A program made the position numbers and the translations under genes. Positions 8,814 to 16,655 of a DNA stretch of 44,631 nt are shown piece after piece. Source of the DNA: a bacterium (GTDB lineage Bacteria > Planctomycetota > UBA1135 > GCA-002686595); contig JAUIDW010000008.1 of the NCBI GenBank assembly GCA_030428395.1, positions 1 to 44,631 of the forward strand, in the 5' to 3' direction. The notes under the pieces are model-generated. The model saw nothing but the letters and a program-made list of their open reading frames with translations. It made no database searches and had not been told where the DNA came from. Positions within the stretch are counted from its first letter, which is position 1; each line of letters starts with the position of its first letter.

Positions 8814-9266
8814 TCAGCCCAGCTTGGCGAAGGCGGCCTCGACCTCGGCCATGTCGCGCGGGTCGCCGGTCTTCTCCTGCACCTGCGAGAAGGCGACCTT
8901 GCCGTCCTTGTCGACGATCACCGTCGCGCGGTGGCTGATGAAGCCGGCGGGGTGCAGCAGGTCGTACTGCTTGGCGACGTCGAGCAGCGGGTCGGCCAGC
9001 AGGTCGTGGTCGATGCCGCGGGCGGCCTTCCAGGCCTTGTGGCTCCAGGTCGAGTCGCGGCTGATGCCGACCACGACGCTGTTCGCGCCGGAGAACTTCT
9101 TCTCCTGGCTGATGGAGCAGTTCTCCGCCTCGCAGGTCGGGCTCCAGTCCAGCGGGTAGAAGAGCAGCACGACGTTCTTGCCGCGGTGGTCGGAGAGCTT
9201 CCACTCCTTCTCGTCCTGGGTCTTCAGGGTGAAGTCCGGTGCCTTGTCGCCGACGTGGATGGCCAT
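8814..9266 (-). CDS. Peroxiredoxin, BCP/PrxQ type
   Basis: A 150-residue thioredoxin-fold peroxidase reducing hydroperoxides. The ATG at 9266 gives [14 protein letters not shown], the standard AhpC/TSA N-terminus; the open frame extends about 30 codons upstream into a leader with no homology. Peroxidatic Cys45 lies in PLDWSPTC and a second Cys50 follows (CEAENC). The five-residue spacing matches the C45/C50 pair of Escherichia coli Bcp, suggesting an atypical 2-Cys mechanism. The rest is typical: [30 protein letters not shown] sequence lies about 13 bases before the ATG. It is monocistronic as far as can be seen. Confidence 0.92.
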   Translation of the reverse strand: MAIHVGDKAPDFTLKTQDEKEWKLSDHRGKNVVLLFYPLDWSPTCEAENCSISQEKKFSGANSVVVGISRDSTWSHKAWKAARGIDHDLLADPLLDVAKQYDLLHPAGFISHRATVIVDKDGKVAFSQVQEKTGDPRDMAEVEAAFAKLG

Positions 9267-9311
9267 GGGGTCTCTGTCCTCGGGTTGCCGTGGGAGGGGC
9301 GGGAATCGCGT

Positions 9312-9352
9312 CCGCGGCCCGGGGGCCGCGGTGTTTCGGGCGCGAGAGCATA
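9312..9352 (-). promoter_or_regulatory. Candidate peroxiredoxin promoter and leader hairpin
   Basis: On the minus strand TATGCT (9352-9347) fits a -10 hexamer and would start a leader of about 75 bases before the peroxiredoxin ATG. Within that leader a perfect 9-bp palindromic stem (9312-9320 with 9323-9331, 2-base loop) follows shortly after the predicted start. No good -35 is visible. The arrangement could affect mRNA stability or regulation, but that is inference. Confidence 0.4.
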
Positions 9353-9418
9353 CGGACACGGCGGGCCGGCCGCCAGCCCTCCCGGAGCCCCGGCGCCGCT
9401 CCCGCGCCCGGGCGGCGC

Positions 9419-9748
9419 TCAGCGCAGGGCGTCGGTGCGCGCGGCGAGGACGAAGTCGCTCTCGGTCAGCCCGTCGATCGCGTGGGTCCAGATCGTGACC
9501 CGCACGCGGCCCCAGGCCAGCAGCAGGTCGGGGTGGTGCCCCTGCTCCTCCGCCATGGCCCCGACCCGGTTGGTGAAGGCCAGGGCCTCGGCGAAGTCGG
9601 GGAAGGAGAACTCGCGCTCGAGGTGGTGGCCGTCCACGACCGTCCAGGCCTCGCCCAGCTCGCGGTGCAGGCGGGCGAGCTCCTCCCCCGCCAGGGGCGG
9701 CACGCCGCCGCGGCAGGGCACGCAGTCCCTCGACGCCAGGTCCGTCAC
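9419..9748 (-). CDS. Pterin-4a-carbinolamine dehydratase
   Basis: A 109-residue protein of the DCoH/PhhB family, which dehydrates 4a-hydroxytetrahydrobiopterin during aromatic amino acid hydroxylation. The signature EEQGHHPD is present, followed by the expected strand ([21 protein letters not shown]). The GTG start at 9748 is fixed by a GTGA overlap with the stop of the M20 gene (9745-9748), so it is probably translationally coupled. An N-terminal CVPCRGG segment adds two cysteines seen in many bacterial members. No phenylalanine hydroxylase is in the window. Its link to the upstream arginine-type genes is unclear; it may simply be last in the operon. Confidence 0.92.
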   Translation of the reverse strand: MTDLASRDCVPCRGGVPPLAGEELARLHRELGEAWTVVDGHHLEREFSFPDFAEALAFTNRVGAMAEEQGHHPDLLLAWGRVRVTIWTHAIDGLTESDFVLAARTDALR

Positions 9749-10992
9749 GGTCGCTCCTCCGGGGTAGCCGAGGCCGGGGGGAAGGCCTCGGCCGCGAAGC
9801 GCCGCCCGAGCTGGACGAAGAACGCGACGCCGCGCACGAGGTTCTCGATCTCGACGTGCTCGTCGACCCGGTGGGCGCACTCGGGGTGCCCGGGGCCGAC
9901 CTTGTTCAGGGCGGGGATGCCGCACTCGGCGAAGAAGACGGCGTCGTTCGCGGCCGGGGTGTAGCGGAACTCCGCGCGCTCGAATCCGAGGTCGCCGCGC
10001 AGCACGTCCAGCCCGAGGCGCGCCAGCGGGTGGTCCGCCGCGAGCTTGTGGCCGCCGCGGCGGTGCAGCAGCTGCCAGGCGACCTCGAACCCCGCGGCGC
10101 GCGCGGGCTCCGCGAGCTGCTCGAGCTGGCGCGCGAGCGGGGCGAAGCCGTCCTCCCACAGCGGCCGGTTGACGCGGCAGTCCAGGACGAGCTCGGCCGT
10201 CTCGGGGATCATGTTGAGCCGCTCGCGCGCGCCGCCCAGCACGGACGTCGGCGTCGCCTGGCTGCGGCCCAGCTCGGGGTCCGCGGCCGTCCGCTCCCAG
10301 CGCGCGCGCACCTCCGGCAGCCCGGCCAGCAGCTCGTGCACGGCGTCGAGCGGGTTGCGCGCCAGGTGCGGCCGGCTGCCGTGGCCGCCGCGGCCGACGA
10401 CCCTGGCCGCGGCGAAGCAGGTCCCGCGGTTGCCCAGCGAGACGTGGTCGAGCCCGGTGGGCTCGGTGACGGCCGCCACGGTGCGCGCCGGGTCCAGGAA
10501 GCCCTCGGCCAGCGCCCACTCGAGGAAGCCCCGCGTGCCGGCGCCCGTCGTCTCCTCCTCGACGGTCATCGCCAGCACCACGCGCCCCGCAAGGTCCGCG
10601 TCGCGCAGGTACCGCGCGGCCACGAACGCGGCGGCGATGGACGCCTTCAGGTCGCTCGTCCCCAGGCCCACCATGCGCCCGTCGACGACGGCCGGGTCCC
10701 AGGGGTCGCGGCTCCAGCGCGCGGCGTCCGCGGGCACCGTGTCGAGGTGGCCGGACACGACGAGGGTCGGCGCGCCGGGCGCGGTCGAGCCCAGCTGCGC
10801 CACCAGGTTCGCCCGGCCCTCGCAGGGCACCAGGCGCGCGTCGATGCCCTCGGCGGCGAGCCAGTCGGCGCAGAACGCGCCGAAGGCCTCCTCGCGCCCG
10901 GTGACGCTGTCGATCGCCACCATGTCCGCCAGCAGGCGCGTCACCTCGTCGCGGTGGCGCGCGGCGAACTCACGGACGTCGGCGGGGAGCAC
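9745..10992 (-). CDS. M20 family deacylase, probable N-acetylcitrulline/acetylornithine deacetylase
   Basis: A 415-residue metal-dependent amidohydrolase of the ArgE/DapE/CPG2 type. Visible metal and catalytic positions: His82 and Asp84 (SGHLDTVP), bridging Asp114 (GTSDLK), Glu145-Glu146 (VEEETTGAG), and a late His in GPGHPECAH. The dimerisation (lid) domain begins near [17 protein letters not shown]. The GTG at 10992 overlaps the end of the GNAT gene by 23 bases. In Xanthomonas-type arginine synthesis an ArgE-like enzyme deacetylates N-acetylcitrulline next to acetylornithine carbamoyltransferase. Because that carbamoyltransferase type is encoded upstream here, acylcitrulline deacylase is the preferred role. 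Acetylornithine deacetylase or succinyl-diaminopimelate desuccinylase remain possible from sequence alone. Confidence 0.85.
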   Translation of the reverse strand: MLPADVREFAARHRDEVTRLLADMVAIDSVTGREEAFGAFCADWLAAEGIDARLVPCEGRANLVAQLGSTAPGAPTLVVSGHLDTVPADAARWSRDPWDPAVVDGRMVGLGTSDLKASIAAAFVAARYLRDADLAGRVVLAMTVEEETTGAGTRGFLEWALAEGFLDPARTVAAVTEPTGLDHVSLGNRGTCFAAARVVGRGGHGSRPHLARNPLDAVHELLAGLPEVRARWERTAADPELGRSQATPTSVLGGARERLNMIPETAELVLDCRVNRPLWEDGFAPLARQLEQLAEPARAAGFEVAWQLLHRRGGHKLAADHPLARLGLDVLRGDLGFERAEFRYTPAANDAVFFAECGIPALNKVGPGHPECAHRVDEHVEIENLVRGVAFFVQLGRRFAAEAFPPASATPEERP

Positions 10993-11590
10993 GCGCGCTC
11001 GCCTTCCTCGCCGCCGACGCGGCGGCCCGCGGGGACAGGATCATCGCGTCGCAGCAGCACCGCTTCCCGAGACGCTGCATCTCCGCGTAGTTGCGGCAGG
11101 CCTTGCAGCCCTCCCAGAACGCGGGGTCGGTCGTCAGGCGCTCGACCGGGACCTTGCGGAACCCCAGCGAGCGGTTCATGGCCAGCACCGCGGGCGACGT
11201 CGTCAGGCTCATGACGGTCGCCTCCGGGAAGCGCCTCGCGCCCGCCTGCATCAGGCGCGTCTTCATGCGCCGCCCCAGCCCGCGGCCGCGGAAGGCGTCG
11301 TCGACCACGAGGCCCGAGTGCGACACGAAGCGGCCGCCCTCCCAGTCGGAGAAGTAGCCGAAGCCGACCAGCCGGTCCTCGTGCAGGGCCAGGACCGCCT
11401 TGCCCGACAGGACCTTGTCGCGCAGGAAGGGCGTCGCCCGGCGGGCGATGTCGTGGTCGCGCGAGGCGCGGCGGATCAGCGCCGCGGCCTCGCGCGCGCG
11501 GGAGGCGTCCTCGGGGCGCGCCATCCGGACCGAGACCCGCCCGCGCGGGCGCTCGTCGGGCGGCCCCGGGGTCCGGCGCCGCGCGGTCAC
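10970..11590 (-). CDS. GNAT acyltransferase of the Bacteroidetes arginine-cluster type (candidate N-acylglutamate synthase)
   Basis: A GNAT-fold protein of up to 206 residues. The acetyl-CoA loop is RGRGLG, preceded by the beta-4 segment SGLVVDDAF. The N-terminal half (IRRASRDHDIARR, GKAVLALHEDRLVGFGYF) and the C-terminal Cys-rich tail (FWEGCKACRNYAEMQR, then KRCCC) match my recollection of the GNAT encoded in Bacteroidetes arginine operons and thought to make N-acetyl- or N-succinylglutamate. The GTG at 11590 forms a GTGA overlap with the carbamoyltransferase stop. The first 18 residues are basic and low complexity, so the ATG at 11524 (MARPED) is an alternative start. The Cys cluster could bind metal. 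Role assignment rests on this resemblance plus the operon context. Confidence 0.75.
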   Translation of the reverse strand: MTARRRTPGPPDERPRGRVSVRMARPEDASRAREAAALIRRASRDHDIARRATPFLRDKVLSGKAVLALHEDRLVGFGYFSDWEGGRFVSHSGLVVDDAFRGRGLGRRMKTRLMQAGARRFPEATVMSLTTSPAVLAMNRSLGFRKVPVERLTTDPAFWEGCKACRNYAEMQRLGKRCCCDAMILSPRAAASAARKASARAPRRRP

Positions 11591-12633
11591 GCCCCCATCA
11601 CGGCCGCCAGCACGGCCGCCGCGGTCCAGAGCCGGTTGCCCGCCTCCTGGATCACCGCCGAGCGGTCGGAGTCGAGCACCTCGTCGGCGACGACCACGTT
11701 GCGGCGGACCGGCAGGCAGTGCAGGAAGAAGGCGTCGTCGGTGCGGTCCATCTTGGCGCCGGTGACCATCCAGTCGCGCAGCGCCTGCTTGTCGCGCGCC
11801 TCCTGGTCGAAGCGCCCGTAGTAGTCGAGCGAGCCCCAGGCCTTGGCGCAGACCACGTGGGCGCCCTCGTAGGCCTCCGCCTCGTCCTCGGTCTCCACGA
11901 GCGAGCCGCCCAGGGCCTCCGCGCGTTCGCGGGCGGCCGCCATGACGTCCGGCGCCAGGGCGTAGCCGGGCGGGCGCACGACCGTGCAGTCCATCCCCAG
12001 GTCGCAGGCCGAGAGCAGCTGCGAGTGCGGCGTCGCCACGGGCAGCGACTTGGGGTGCCAGGCCCAGGTCAGGACGTACTTCTTGCCGCGCGGCTCGGGG
12101 ATGCGCTCCACGATGGTCGTCATGTCCGCGAGGCCCTGGGTCGGGTGGAACGCGTTCGACTCGAGGTTGACCACGGGGACGCTGGAGAACTGCGCGAAGC
12201 GGTGCATGAACTCGTCGCGCGCGAGCTCCTCGTACGACCCGGTCGGCTGCGCCTGGGCCGAGCCCGTCGTGATCAGCTCCGACTTGCGGATGCCGACGGC
12301 GTGGCACAGCTCCGAGAGCACGGGCCCCAGCTCGCGCACGTGCTCCTGGGTGTTGCCGTCCATGACGACGCCCTCGCCGCACTCGAAGTTCCACGTGTCC
12401 TTGCCGGGGTTGATGGCGATCGCGTGGCCCCCGAGGCGCGCCATCCCGGACTCGCACGACACGCGGGTGCGCACCGAGGGGTTGAAGAACAGCATCGCCA
12501 GGACGCGCCCGTCCAGCGGCTTGCCGGCGCCGCCGGTGGCCTTCAGGGCCACGGTGCGGTCGACGAGCTCGCGGAGCTCGGCCGACGTGTAGTCGAGCGT
12601 CGAGAGGAAGTGCCGCCCGCGGAAGTCCGTCAT
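11587..12633 (-). CDS. N-acetylornithine (or N-succinylornithine) carbamoyltransferase
   Basis: A 348-residue carbamoyltransferase. The carbamoyl-phosphate loop is FFNPSVRTR (Ser53-x-Arg55-Thr56-Arg57), and HCLPVRRN near residue 300 is the HCLP motif. Features I associate with the Xanthomonas acetylornithine enzyme rather than ordinary ArgF are GGHA, NPGKDTW, VVMDGNTQEHV, RGKKYVLTWAWHPK and AHVVCAKAWGS. The succinylornithine enzyme of Bacteroides is also close (NLES, AGNR near the C-terminus). The reaction would be carbamoyl phosphate plus N-acylornithine giving N-acylcitrulline. It starts 5 bases after the cpgS-like stop and overlaps the GNAT by 4 bases. Acyl specificity cannot be settled by eye. 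Confidence 0.88.
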   Translation of the reverse strand: MTDFRGRHFLSTLDYTSAELRELVDRTVALKATGGAGKPLDGRVLAMLFFNPSVRTRVSCESGMARLGGHAIAINPGKDTWNFECGEGVVMDGNTQEHVRELGPVLSELCHAVGIRKSELITTGSAQAQPTGSYEELARDEFMHRFAQFSSVPVVNLESNAFHPTQGLADMTTIVERIPEPRGKKYVLTWAWHPKSLPVATPHSQLLSACDLGMDCTVVRPPGYALAPDVMAAARERAEALGGSLVETEDEAEAYEGAHVVCAKAWGSLDYYGRFDQEARDKQALRDWMVTGAKMDRTDDAFFLHCLPVRRNVVVADEVLDSDRSAVIQEAGNRLWTAAAVLAAVMGA

Positions 12634-12638
12634 CGCCG

Positions 12639-13964
12639 CTACCGCCCCTTCGCCAGGATGCCCTCGACGCGCTCCGCCAGGGCCCGCGCCGTGGCGTCGT
12701 CGAGGTCGTAGGTCACGCGCACGGTCGGCTTGTCGATCTTCACGACGCGCGCCAGGTCGATCGGCGTCCCGATGACCACGACGTCGCAGTCGGCGCGGTC
12801 GATCGTGGCCGCCAGGTCGGCGATCTGCTGCTCGCCGTAGCCCATCGCCGGCAGCACCGCGCCGATGTCGGGGTACTTCCGGAACGTCTCGGCGATCTCG
12901 CCGACGATGAACGGGCGCGGGTCGACGATCTCCGCCGCGCCGGCGTCCCGCGCGGCCACGGTCCCCGCGCCGTACTTCATCTCGCCGTGCGTCAGCGTGG
13001 GCCCGTCCTCGACCACCAGCACGCGCTTGCCGCGCAGGGCGCCGGGGTCGGACGCGGTCACCGGCGAGTCGGCGCGCAGCACCTCGGCGCCGGGGTTCAT
13101 CTCGGCCGCGTTGCGCTCGACCGTGGCGATGTCCGCCTCCTCGGCCGTGTTGCACTTGTTGATCACGATCACGTCGGCGCGCTCGAAGTTCGTGCGCCCG
13201 GGGAAGTAGTCGCGCTCGTGCCCGGGCCGGTGCGGGTCGGCCACGGTGATCCACAGGTCGGGGCGGAAGAAGGGCGTGTCGTTGTTGCCGCCGTCCCAGA
13301 GGATCGCGTCCGCCTCCTTCTCCGCCTCGCGCAGGATCGCGCCGTAGTCCACGCCGGCGTACACCACGCAGCCGTTCTGGATGTGCGGCTCGTACTCCTC
13401 CATCTCCTCGATGGTGCAGTCGTGCTTCTTCAGGTCGTCCAGCGTCGCGAAGCGCTGCACGACCTGCTTCTCCAGGTCGCCGTAGGGCATGGGGTGGCGG
13501 ATGGCGACGGTCTTCAGCCCCTTGTCGCGCAGCACGGACATGACCGCGCGCGTCGTCTGGCTCTTGCCGCAGCCGGTGCGCACCGCGCACACCGCGATCA
13601 CCGGCTTGGACGAGGCGATCATGGTGCGCTCGACGTCGAAGGTCGCGAAGCTCGCCCCGGCGCCCTCCGCGATCGCCCGGCGCGCCTCGACGTAGGCGTA
13701 GGAGACGTCGGAGTACGCGAACACGACCTCGTCGACGCCGTGCTCGGCGATCAGGTCGGCCAGGCGCTCCTCGGGCTCGATCGGGATGCCGTCGGGGTAG
13801 CCGTCGCCCGCCAGGCCGGGCGGGTAGCGGCGGCCCTCGATGTTCGGGATCTGCGTCGCCGTGAAGGCCACGACGCGGAACTCCGGCCGCCCGCGGTAGC
13901 ACGTGTTGAACACGTGGAAGTCCTTGCCGGCGGCTCCCATGATCAGGATCTTGCGCTGCGTCAT
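12639..13964 (-). CDS. Cyclic 2,3-diphosphoglycerate synthetase-like P-loop protein
   Basis: A 441-residue protein resembling the COG2403/CpgS family. It begins with a Rossmann-like segment (KILIMGAAGKDFHVFN), followed by a nucleotide-binding domain with a P-loop-like CAVRTGCGKSQTTR (about residues 126-139), ILWDGGNND, VIVINKCN (guanine- or base-recognition-like) and HGEMKYGAG near the C-terminal third. The characterised archaeal enzyme cyclises 2,3-diphosphoglycerate with ATP, but many bacterial homologues are uncharacterised and annotated only as predicted GTPases. It is the first gene of this operon and lies 5 bases before the acylornithine carbamoyltransferase, so a role linked to carbamoyl phosphate or arginine metabolism is a possible alternative. 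Length fits the family. Confidence 0.8.
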   Translation of the reverse strand: MTQRKILIMGAAGKDFHVFNTCYRGRPEFRVVAFTATQIPNIEGRRYPPGLAGDGYPDGIPIEPEERLADLIAEHGVDEVVFAYSDVSYAYVEARRAIAEGAGASFATFDVERTMIASSKPVIAVCAVRTGCGKSQTTRAVMSVLRDKGLKTVAIRHPMPYGDLEKQVVQRFATLDDLKKHDCTIEEMEEYEPHIQNGCVVYAGVDYGAILREAEKEADAILWDGGNNDTPFFRPDLWITVADPHRPGHERDYFPGRTNFERADVIVINKCNTAEEADIATVERNAAEMNPGAEVLRADSPVTASDPGALRGKRVLVVEDGPTLTHGEMKYGAGTVAARDAGAAEIVDPRPFIVGEIAETFRKYPDIGAVLPAMGYGEQQIADLAATIDRADCDVVVIGTPIDLARVVKIDKPTVRVTYDLDDATARALAERVEGILAKGR

Positions 13965-14153
13965 CTTCGGCGGTCGGTCTCTGGGGGGGTGCTGAGGTCT
14001 CTCCGGCCCGGGCTCCGAGGTGCCCGGGCGGGGCCCGGCGCGGACGCACGCGCGTCCGCCGCGCCGCGGCCACCGTGAGGGGGCGTGCGCGGTGCCGGGG
14101 CTGTCGGACGGAGGCTGCGCAGGGGCTATCGGACGCGGGAGGCGCGGATCTTA
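13965..14153 (-). promoter_or_regulatory. Promoter and repeat-bearing leader of the cpgS-like/arginine operon
   Basis: On the minus strand TAAGAT (14153-14148) is a good -10, giving a leader of roughly 175 bases. Just downstream lie two direct repeats 25 bases apart: GGGGCTATCGGACG (plus-strand reading, 14122-14135) and GGGGCTGTCGGACG (14097-14110), differing at one base. Further on is an 8-bp hairpin (14040-14047 with 14052-14059). The repeats could be an operator or a structured leader. No ArgR-like AT-rich box is seen. Confidence 0.4.
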
Positions 14154-14196
14154 GCACGGGCCCCCGGCGGGCCCAGACCCGGCGCGCGCGCCGCCC

Positions 14197-15660
14197 TCAG
14201 CGCCGCTCGACGGAACCGTCGGGCTCCCCGGACCCCCCCGCCGGATCCCCCTCCGCGTCGTCCCCGGACACGTACCCCAGGGCGCGCAGCTCCTCGACCC
14301 GCGCCGCGCTCGCGGCGGCGGACGGGGCGGGGTCCGCGGCGCGGCGGCGCCCGCGCTCGTGGGCCTGCTCCACGTGGCGGTCGAGGGCCGCGCGCAGGCG
14401 CGCGACGTGCTCGGGGTGCTCGGCCGCGAGGTCCTCCAGCTCGAAGGGGTCGCGCTCGAGGTCGTAGAGGAACTCGACGCCGCGCGCGCCGACGATCAGC
14501 TTCCAGCGCTCCTCGGTCCAGGCGTTGCGCGTGCCCTGGACGATCTCCGCGCGGCGGAGGGAGGTCATGCCGTGCACGCCCGCGCGGCGCCCGGACCGGG
14601 CGTCGAGGCCCGAGCGGTCGGCCAGGAACTCCGCGCGCCCCGGCACCCCGGCGAGCGCCAGCCAGGTCGGCAGGACGTCCGCCATGCCCAGGAGCGCCGG
14701 CACGGTCCCCGGGTCGACGCCGGGTGCCCCCATCAGCAGCGGCACCCGCAGCTGCTCGTTCCAGACCTGCCCGTGCCCCGGGTCGAGGTGCTGGCCGAGC
14801 CCCTCGCCGTGGTCGCCCACCACGAGCCAGGCCGCGCGGTCCCAGCGGCCCAGCTCGCGCAGGCCGTCCACGAACCGCCCGACCTCGTGGTCGGTGTAGA
14901 GCACCTCGCCGTCGTAGCCGGCGAAGGCGCGGTGGGTCTTCACCTGGCGACCGCCCGGCCGCGCGACCGAGCGGCGGATCTCGCGCGCGCCCAGGTGCGC
15001 GTCGAGGTCCGCGCCGCCGTCGTCGAACACGTCGAACCCCGCCGGCGGGTCGTAGGGGCCGTGCGGGTCGAACAGGTGCAGCCACAGGAGGACCGGCTCC
15101 GCGGCCGGCACCTGCGCGAGCCAGGCGAGGGCGGCGTCGACCGACTCGCCCGCGCGCGCCTCGGCGCCCGCGGGCTCGACCCAGTGCTCGAAGCCGGCCT
15201 CGAGGCCCCCGCCGCGCTTGAGCGGCGTGGCGCTGACCACCGCGGCCGTGCGGTAGCCCAGCGACCGCGCGTGGGCGGCGAAGGGCGTCAGGTCGGCGGG
15301 CAGCGCGAGCAGCGTGTCGCCGTCGCCGAGGTTCGCCAGCACCCCGTGCTCGAGCGGCTCGGTCGCGGTGAAGAGCGTCGCGTGGCTCGGCAGCGTCGTC
15401 GCGATCGGCGCGAAGCAGCGCTCGAAGCGCAGGCCCCCGGCCGCCAGGGCGTCGAGCCGCGGCGACGTCTCGCGGAAGTAGCCGTAGCAGCCGAGGTGGT
15501 CGGCCCGCAGGGTGTCGATCGTCACGACGACGAGGTCGGGCCGGGCCCGGTCCCCGGCCCCGCGGCGGTCCGCGCACCCCGCCGCGGCCGCGCCCGCGAC
15601 GAGCCCGGCGGCCAATAGCCCCGCGAACGGGCGCTTCCCGTTGCGGCCGGCGCCGCTCAC
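14197..15660 (-). CDS. Sulfatase/alkaline-phosphatase superfamily lipoprotein with Thr at the nucleophile position
   Basis: A 487-residue lipoprotein. The GTG start at 15660 overlaps the aldo/keto reductase stop (GTGA) and gives a basic n-region, a hydrophobic core and a lipobox ending at Cys29 (AAAGC). Superfamily features: metal Asp49 in [18 protein letters not shown], later DHGEGLG, and the C-terminal region around WKLIVG and LYDLERDP. Where true sulfatases have C-x-P-x-R, this reads T89-L-P91-S-H93 ([12 protein letters not shown]). A formylglycine sulfatase is therefore unlikely; a Thr nucleophile suggests phosphodiester, phosphomonoester or transferase chemistry. The C-terminus has [12 protein letters not shown], matching the third sulfatase-like gene here. 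It is probably periplasmic and membrane-tethered. Confidence 0.88.
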   Translation of the reverse strand: MSGAGRNGKRPFAGLLAAGLVAGAAAAGCADRRGAGDRARPDLVVVTIDTLRADHLGCYGYFRETSPRLDALAAGGLRFERCFAPIATTLPSHATLFTATEPLEHGVLANLGDGDTLLALPADLTPFAAHARSLGYRTAAVVSATPLKRGGGLEAGFEHWVEPAGAEARAGESVDAALAWLAQVPAAEPVLLWLHLFDPHGPYDPPAGFDVFDDGGADLDAHLGAREIRRSVARPGGRQVKTHRAFAGYDGEVLYTDHEVGRFVDGLRELGRWDRAAWLVVGDHGEGLGQHLDPGHGQVWNEQLRVPLLMGAPGVDPGTVPALLGMADVLPTWLALAGVPGRAEFLADRSGLDARSGRRAGVHGMTSLRRAEIVQGTRNAWTEERWKLIVGARGVEFLYDLERDPFELEDLAAEHPEHVARLRAALDRHVEQAHERGRRRAADPAPSAAASAARVEELRALGYVSGDDAEGDPAGGSGEPDGSVERR

Positions 15661-16598
15661 CCCGCCAGGATCTCGTCGATGCGCGCCAGCACGGAGTCGT
15701 CGAGCTGCTCGGTCACCTCGGCGGCCGCCAGGTTCTCGCGCACCTGGTCGACGGAGCTCGCGCCCGTGATGACCGTGCTGACGTGCGGGTTCACGAGGCA
15801 CCAGGCGATGGCGAGCTGGGCCGTCGTGCAGCCCAGGTCGCCCGCGACCTCGCCCAGGCGGCGGACGGCCGCGACGCGCTCGTCGGTGCGCGAGTCCTGC
15901 AGCCACTGGACCTGGTCGAGGCGCGAGCCGGCGGGGATGCCGTCGTTGTACTTGCCCGTGAGCACGCCCGAGCAGAGCGGGCTCCAGGTCGTGGTCCCCA
16001 GGCCGTGGCGCTCGTACAGCGGCGCGTACTCGCGCTCGACGCGGTCGCGGTGGAACAGGTTGTACTCGGGCTGCTCCATGGTCGGCGGGACGCAGCCCAG
16101 CTCGCCCGCGAGGCGGTAGGCCTCCTCGATCTGCTCCGCCGACCACTCCGACGTGCCCCAGTAGAAGGCGAGCCCCTGGCGCACGATCACGTCCATCGCG
16201 CGCACGGTCTCCTCGATCGGCGTCTCCGGGTCGGGGCGGTGGCAGAACAGCAGGTCGACGTAGTCCAGCTGCATGCGCTTCAGCGAGCGCCAGGTGCCCT
16301 CGAGCAGGTGCTTCCAGGAGAGCCCCTTGTCGTTCGGACCCTCGCCGCCCCAGAACAGCTTGGTCGAGACGACGAGGTCGGAGCGGCGGTGCTCGCGCAG
16401 GACCTCGCCCATGATCGCCTCGGACACGCCGTCGGCGTAGGCCTCGGCGTTGTCGAAGAAGTTGACCCCGGCGTCGCGCGCCGCGCGCATGCAGGCCCGC
16501 GCGCCCTCGACGTCGAGCTGCTTGCCGAAGGTCACCCACGAGCCGTACGACAGCTCCGACACGCGCAGGCCCGAGCGCCCCAGACGGTTGTACTGCAT
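15657..16598 (-). CDS. Aldo/keto reductase, Kv-channel beta-subunit-like (AKR6-type)
   Basis: A 313-residue TIM-barrel NADPH-dependent oxidoreductase. Catalytic tetrad segments are visible: Asp and Tyr in [11 protein letters not shown], Lys in VSTKLFWGG and His in [12 protein letters not shown]. The sequence closely follows voltage-gated potassium channel beta subunits ([57 protein letters not shown]), more than classical AKR1-5 enzymes. The nucleotide-binding tail ([15 protein letters not shown]) is also typical. It lies between two sulfatase-like genes on the same strand, 57 bases after one and overlapping the other by 4 bases. The natural substrate, an aldehyde or ketone, is unknown; no potassium channel gene is in the window. 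Confidence 0.92.
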   Translation of the reverse strand: MQYNRLGRSGLRVSELSYGSWVTFGKQLDVEGARACMRAARDAGVNFFDNAEAYADGVSEAIMGEVLREHRRSDLVVSTKLFWGGEGPNDKGLSWKHLLEGTWRSLKRMQLDYVDLLFCHRPDPETPIEETVRAMDVIVRQGLAFYWGTSEWSAEQIEEAYRLAGELGCVPPTMEQPEYNLFHRDRVEREYAPLYERHGLGTTTWSPLCSGVLTGKYNDGIPAGSRLDQVQWLQDSRTDERVAAVRRLGEVAGDLGCTTAQLAIAWCLVNPHVSTVITGASSVDQVRENLAAAEVTEQLDDSVLARIDEILAG

Positions 16599-16604
16599 CG
16601 GGGG

Positions 16605-16610
16605 ATTGTA
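16605..16610 (-). promoter_or_regulatory. -10 element (TACAAT), leaderless geometry, for the aldo/keto reductase
   Basis: TACAAT on the minus strand (16610-16605) ends exactly 6 bases before the ATG at 16598, so transcription would begin at or near the A of the start codon. No Shine-Dalgarno fits in the CCCCCG spacer. No good -35 was found. Confidence 0.55.
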
Positions 16611-16655
16611 CGCGCTCGTCGCCGCGCGGCGAGCCGGGGCGCGCGGCGCGCCGCG

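Noticed and set aside
10970-12457. 495-codon frame as a single GNAT fusion protein
   Set aside because: The first ~289 codons lie antiphase to the carbamoyltransferase and are compositionally a shadow; the real GNAT begins at the GTGA overlap or shortly after.
12987-14078. Plus-strand open frame opposite the cpgS-like gene
   Set aside because: It is Val/Arg/Leu-biased translation with no motif; the minus strand has clear conserved motifs.
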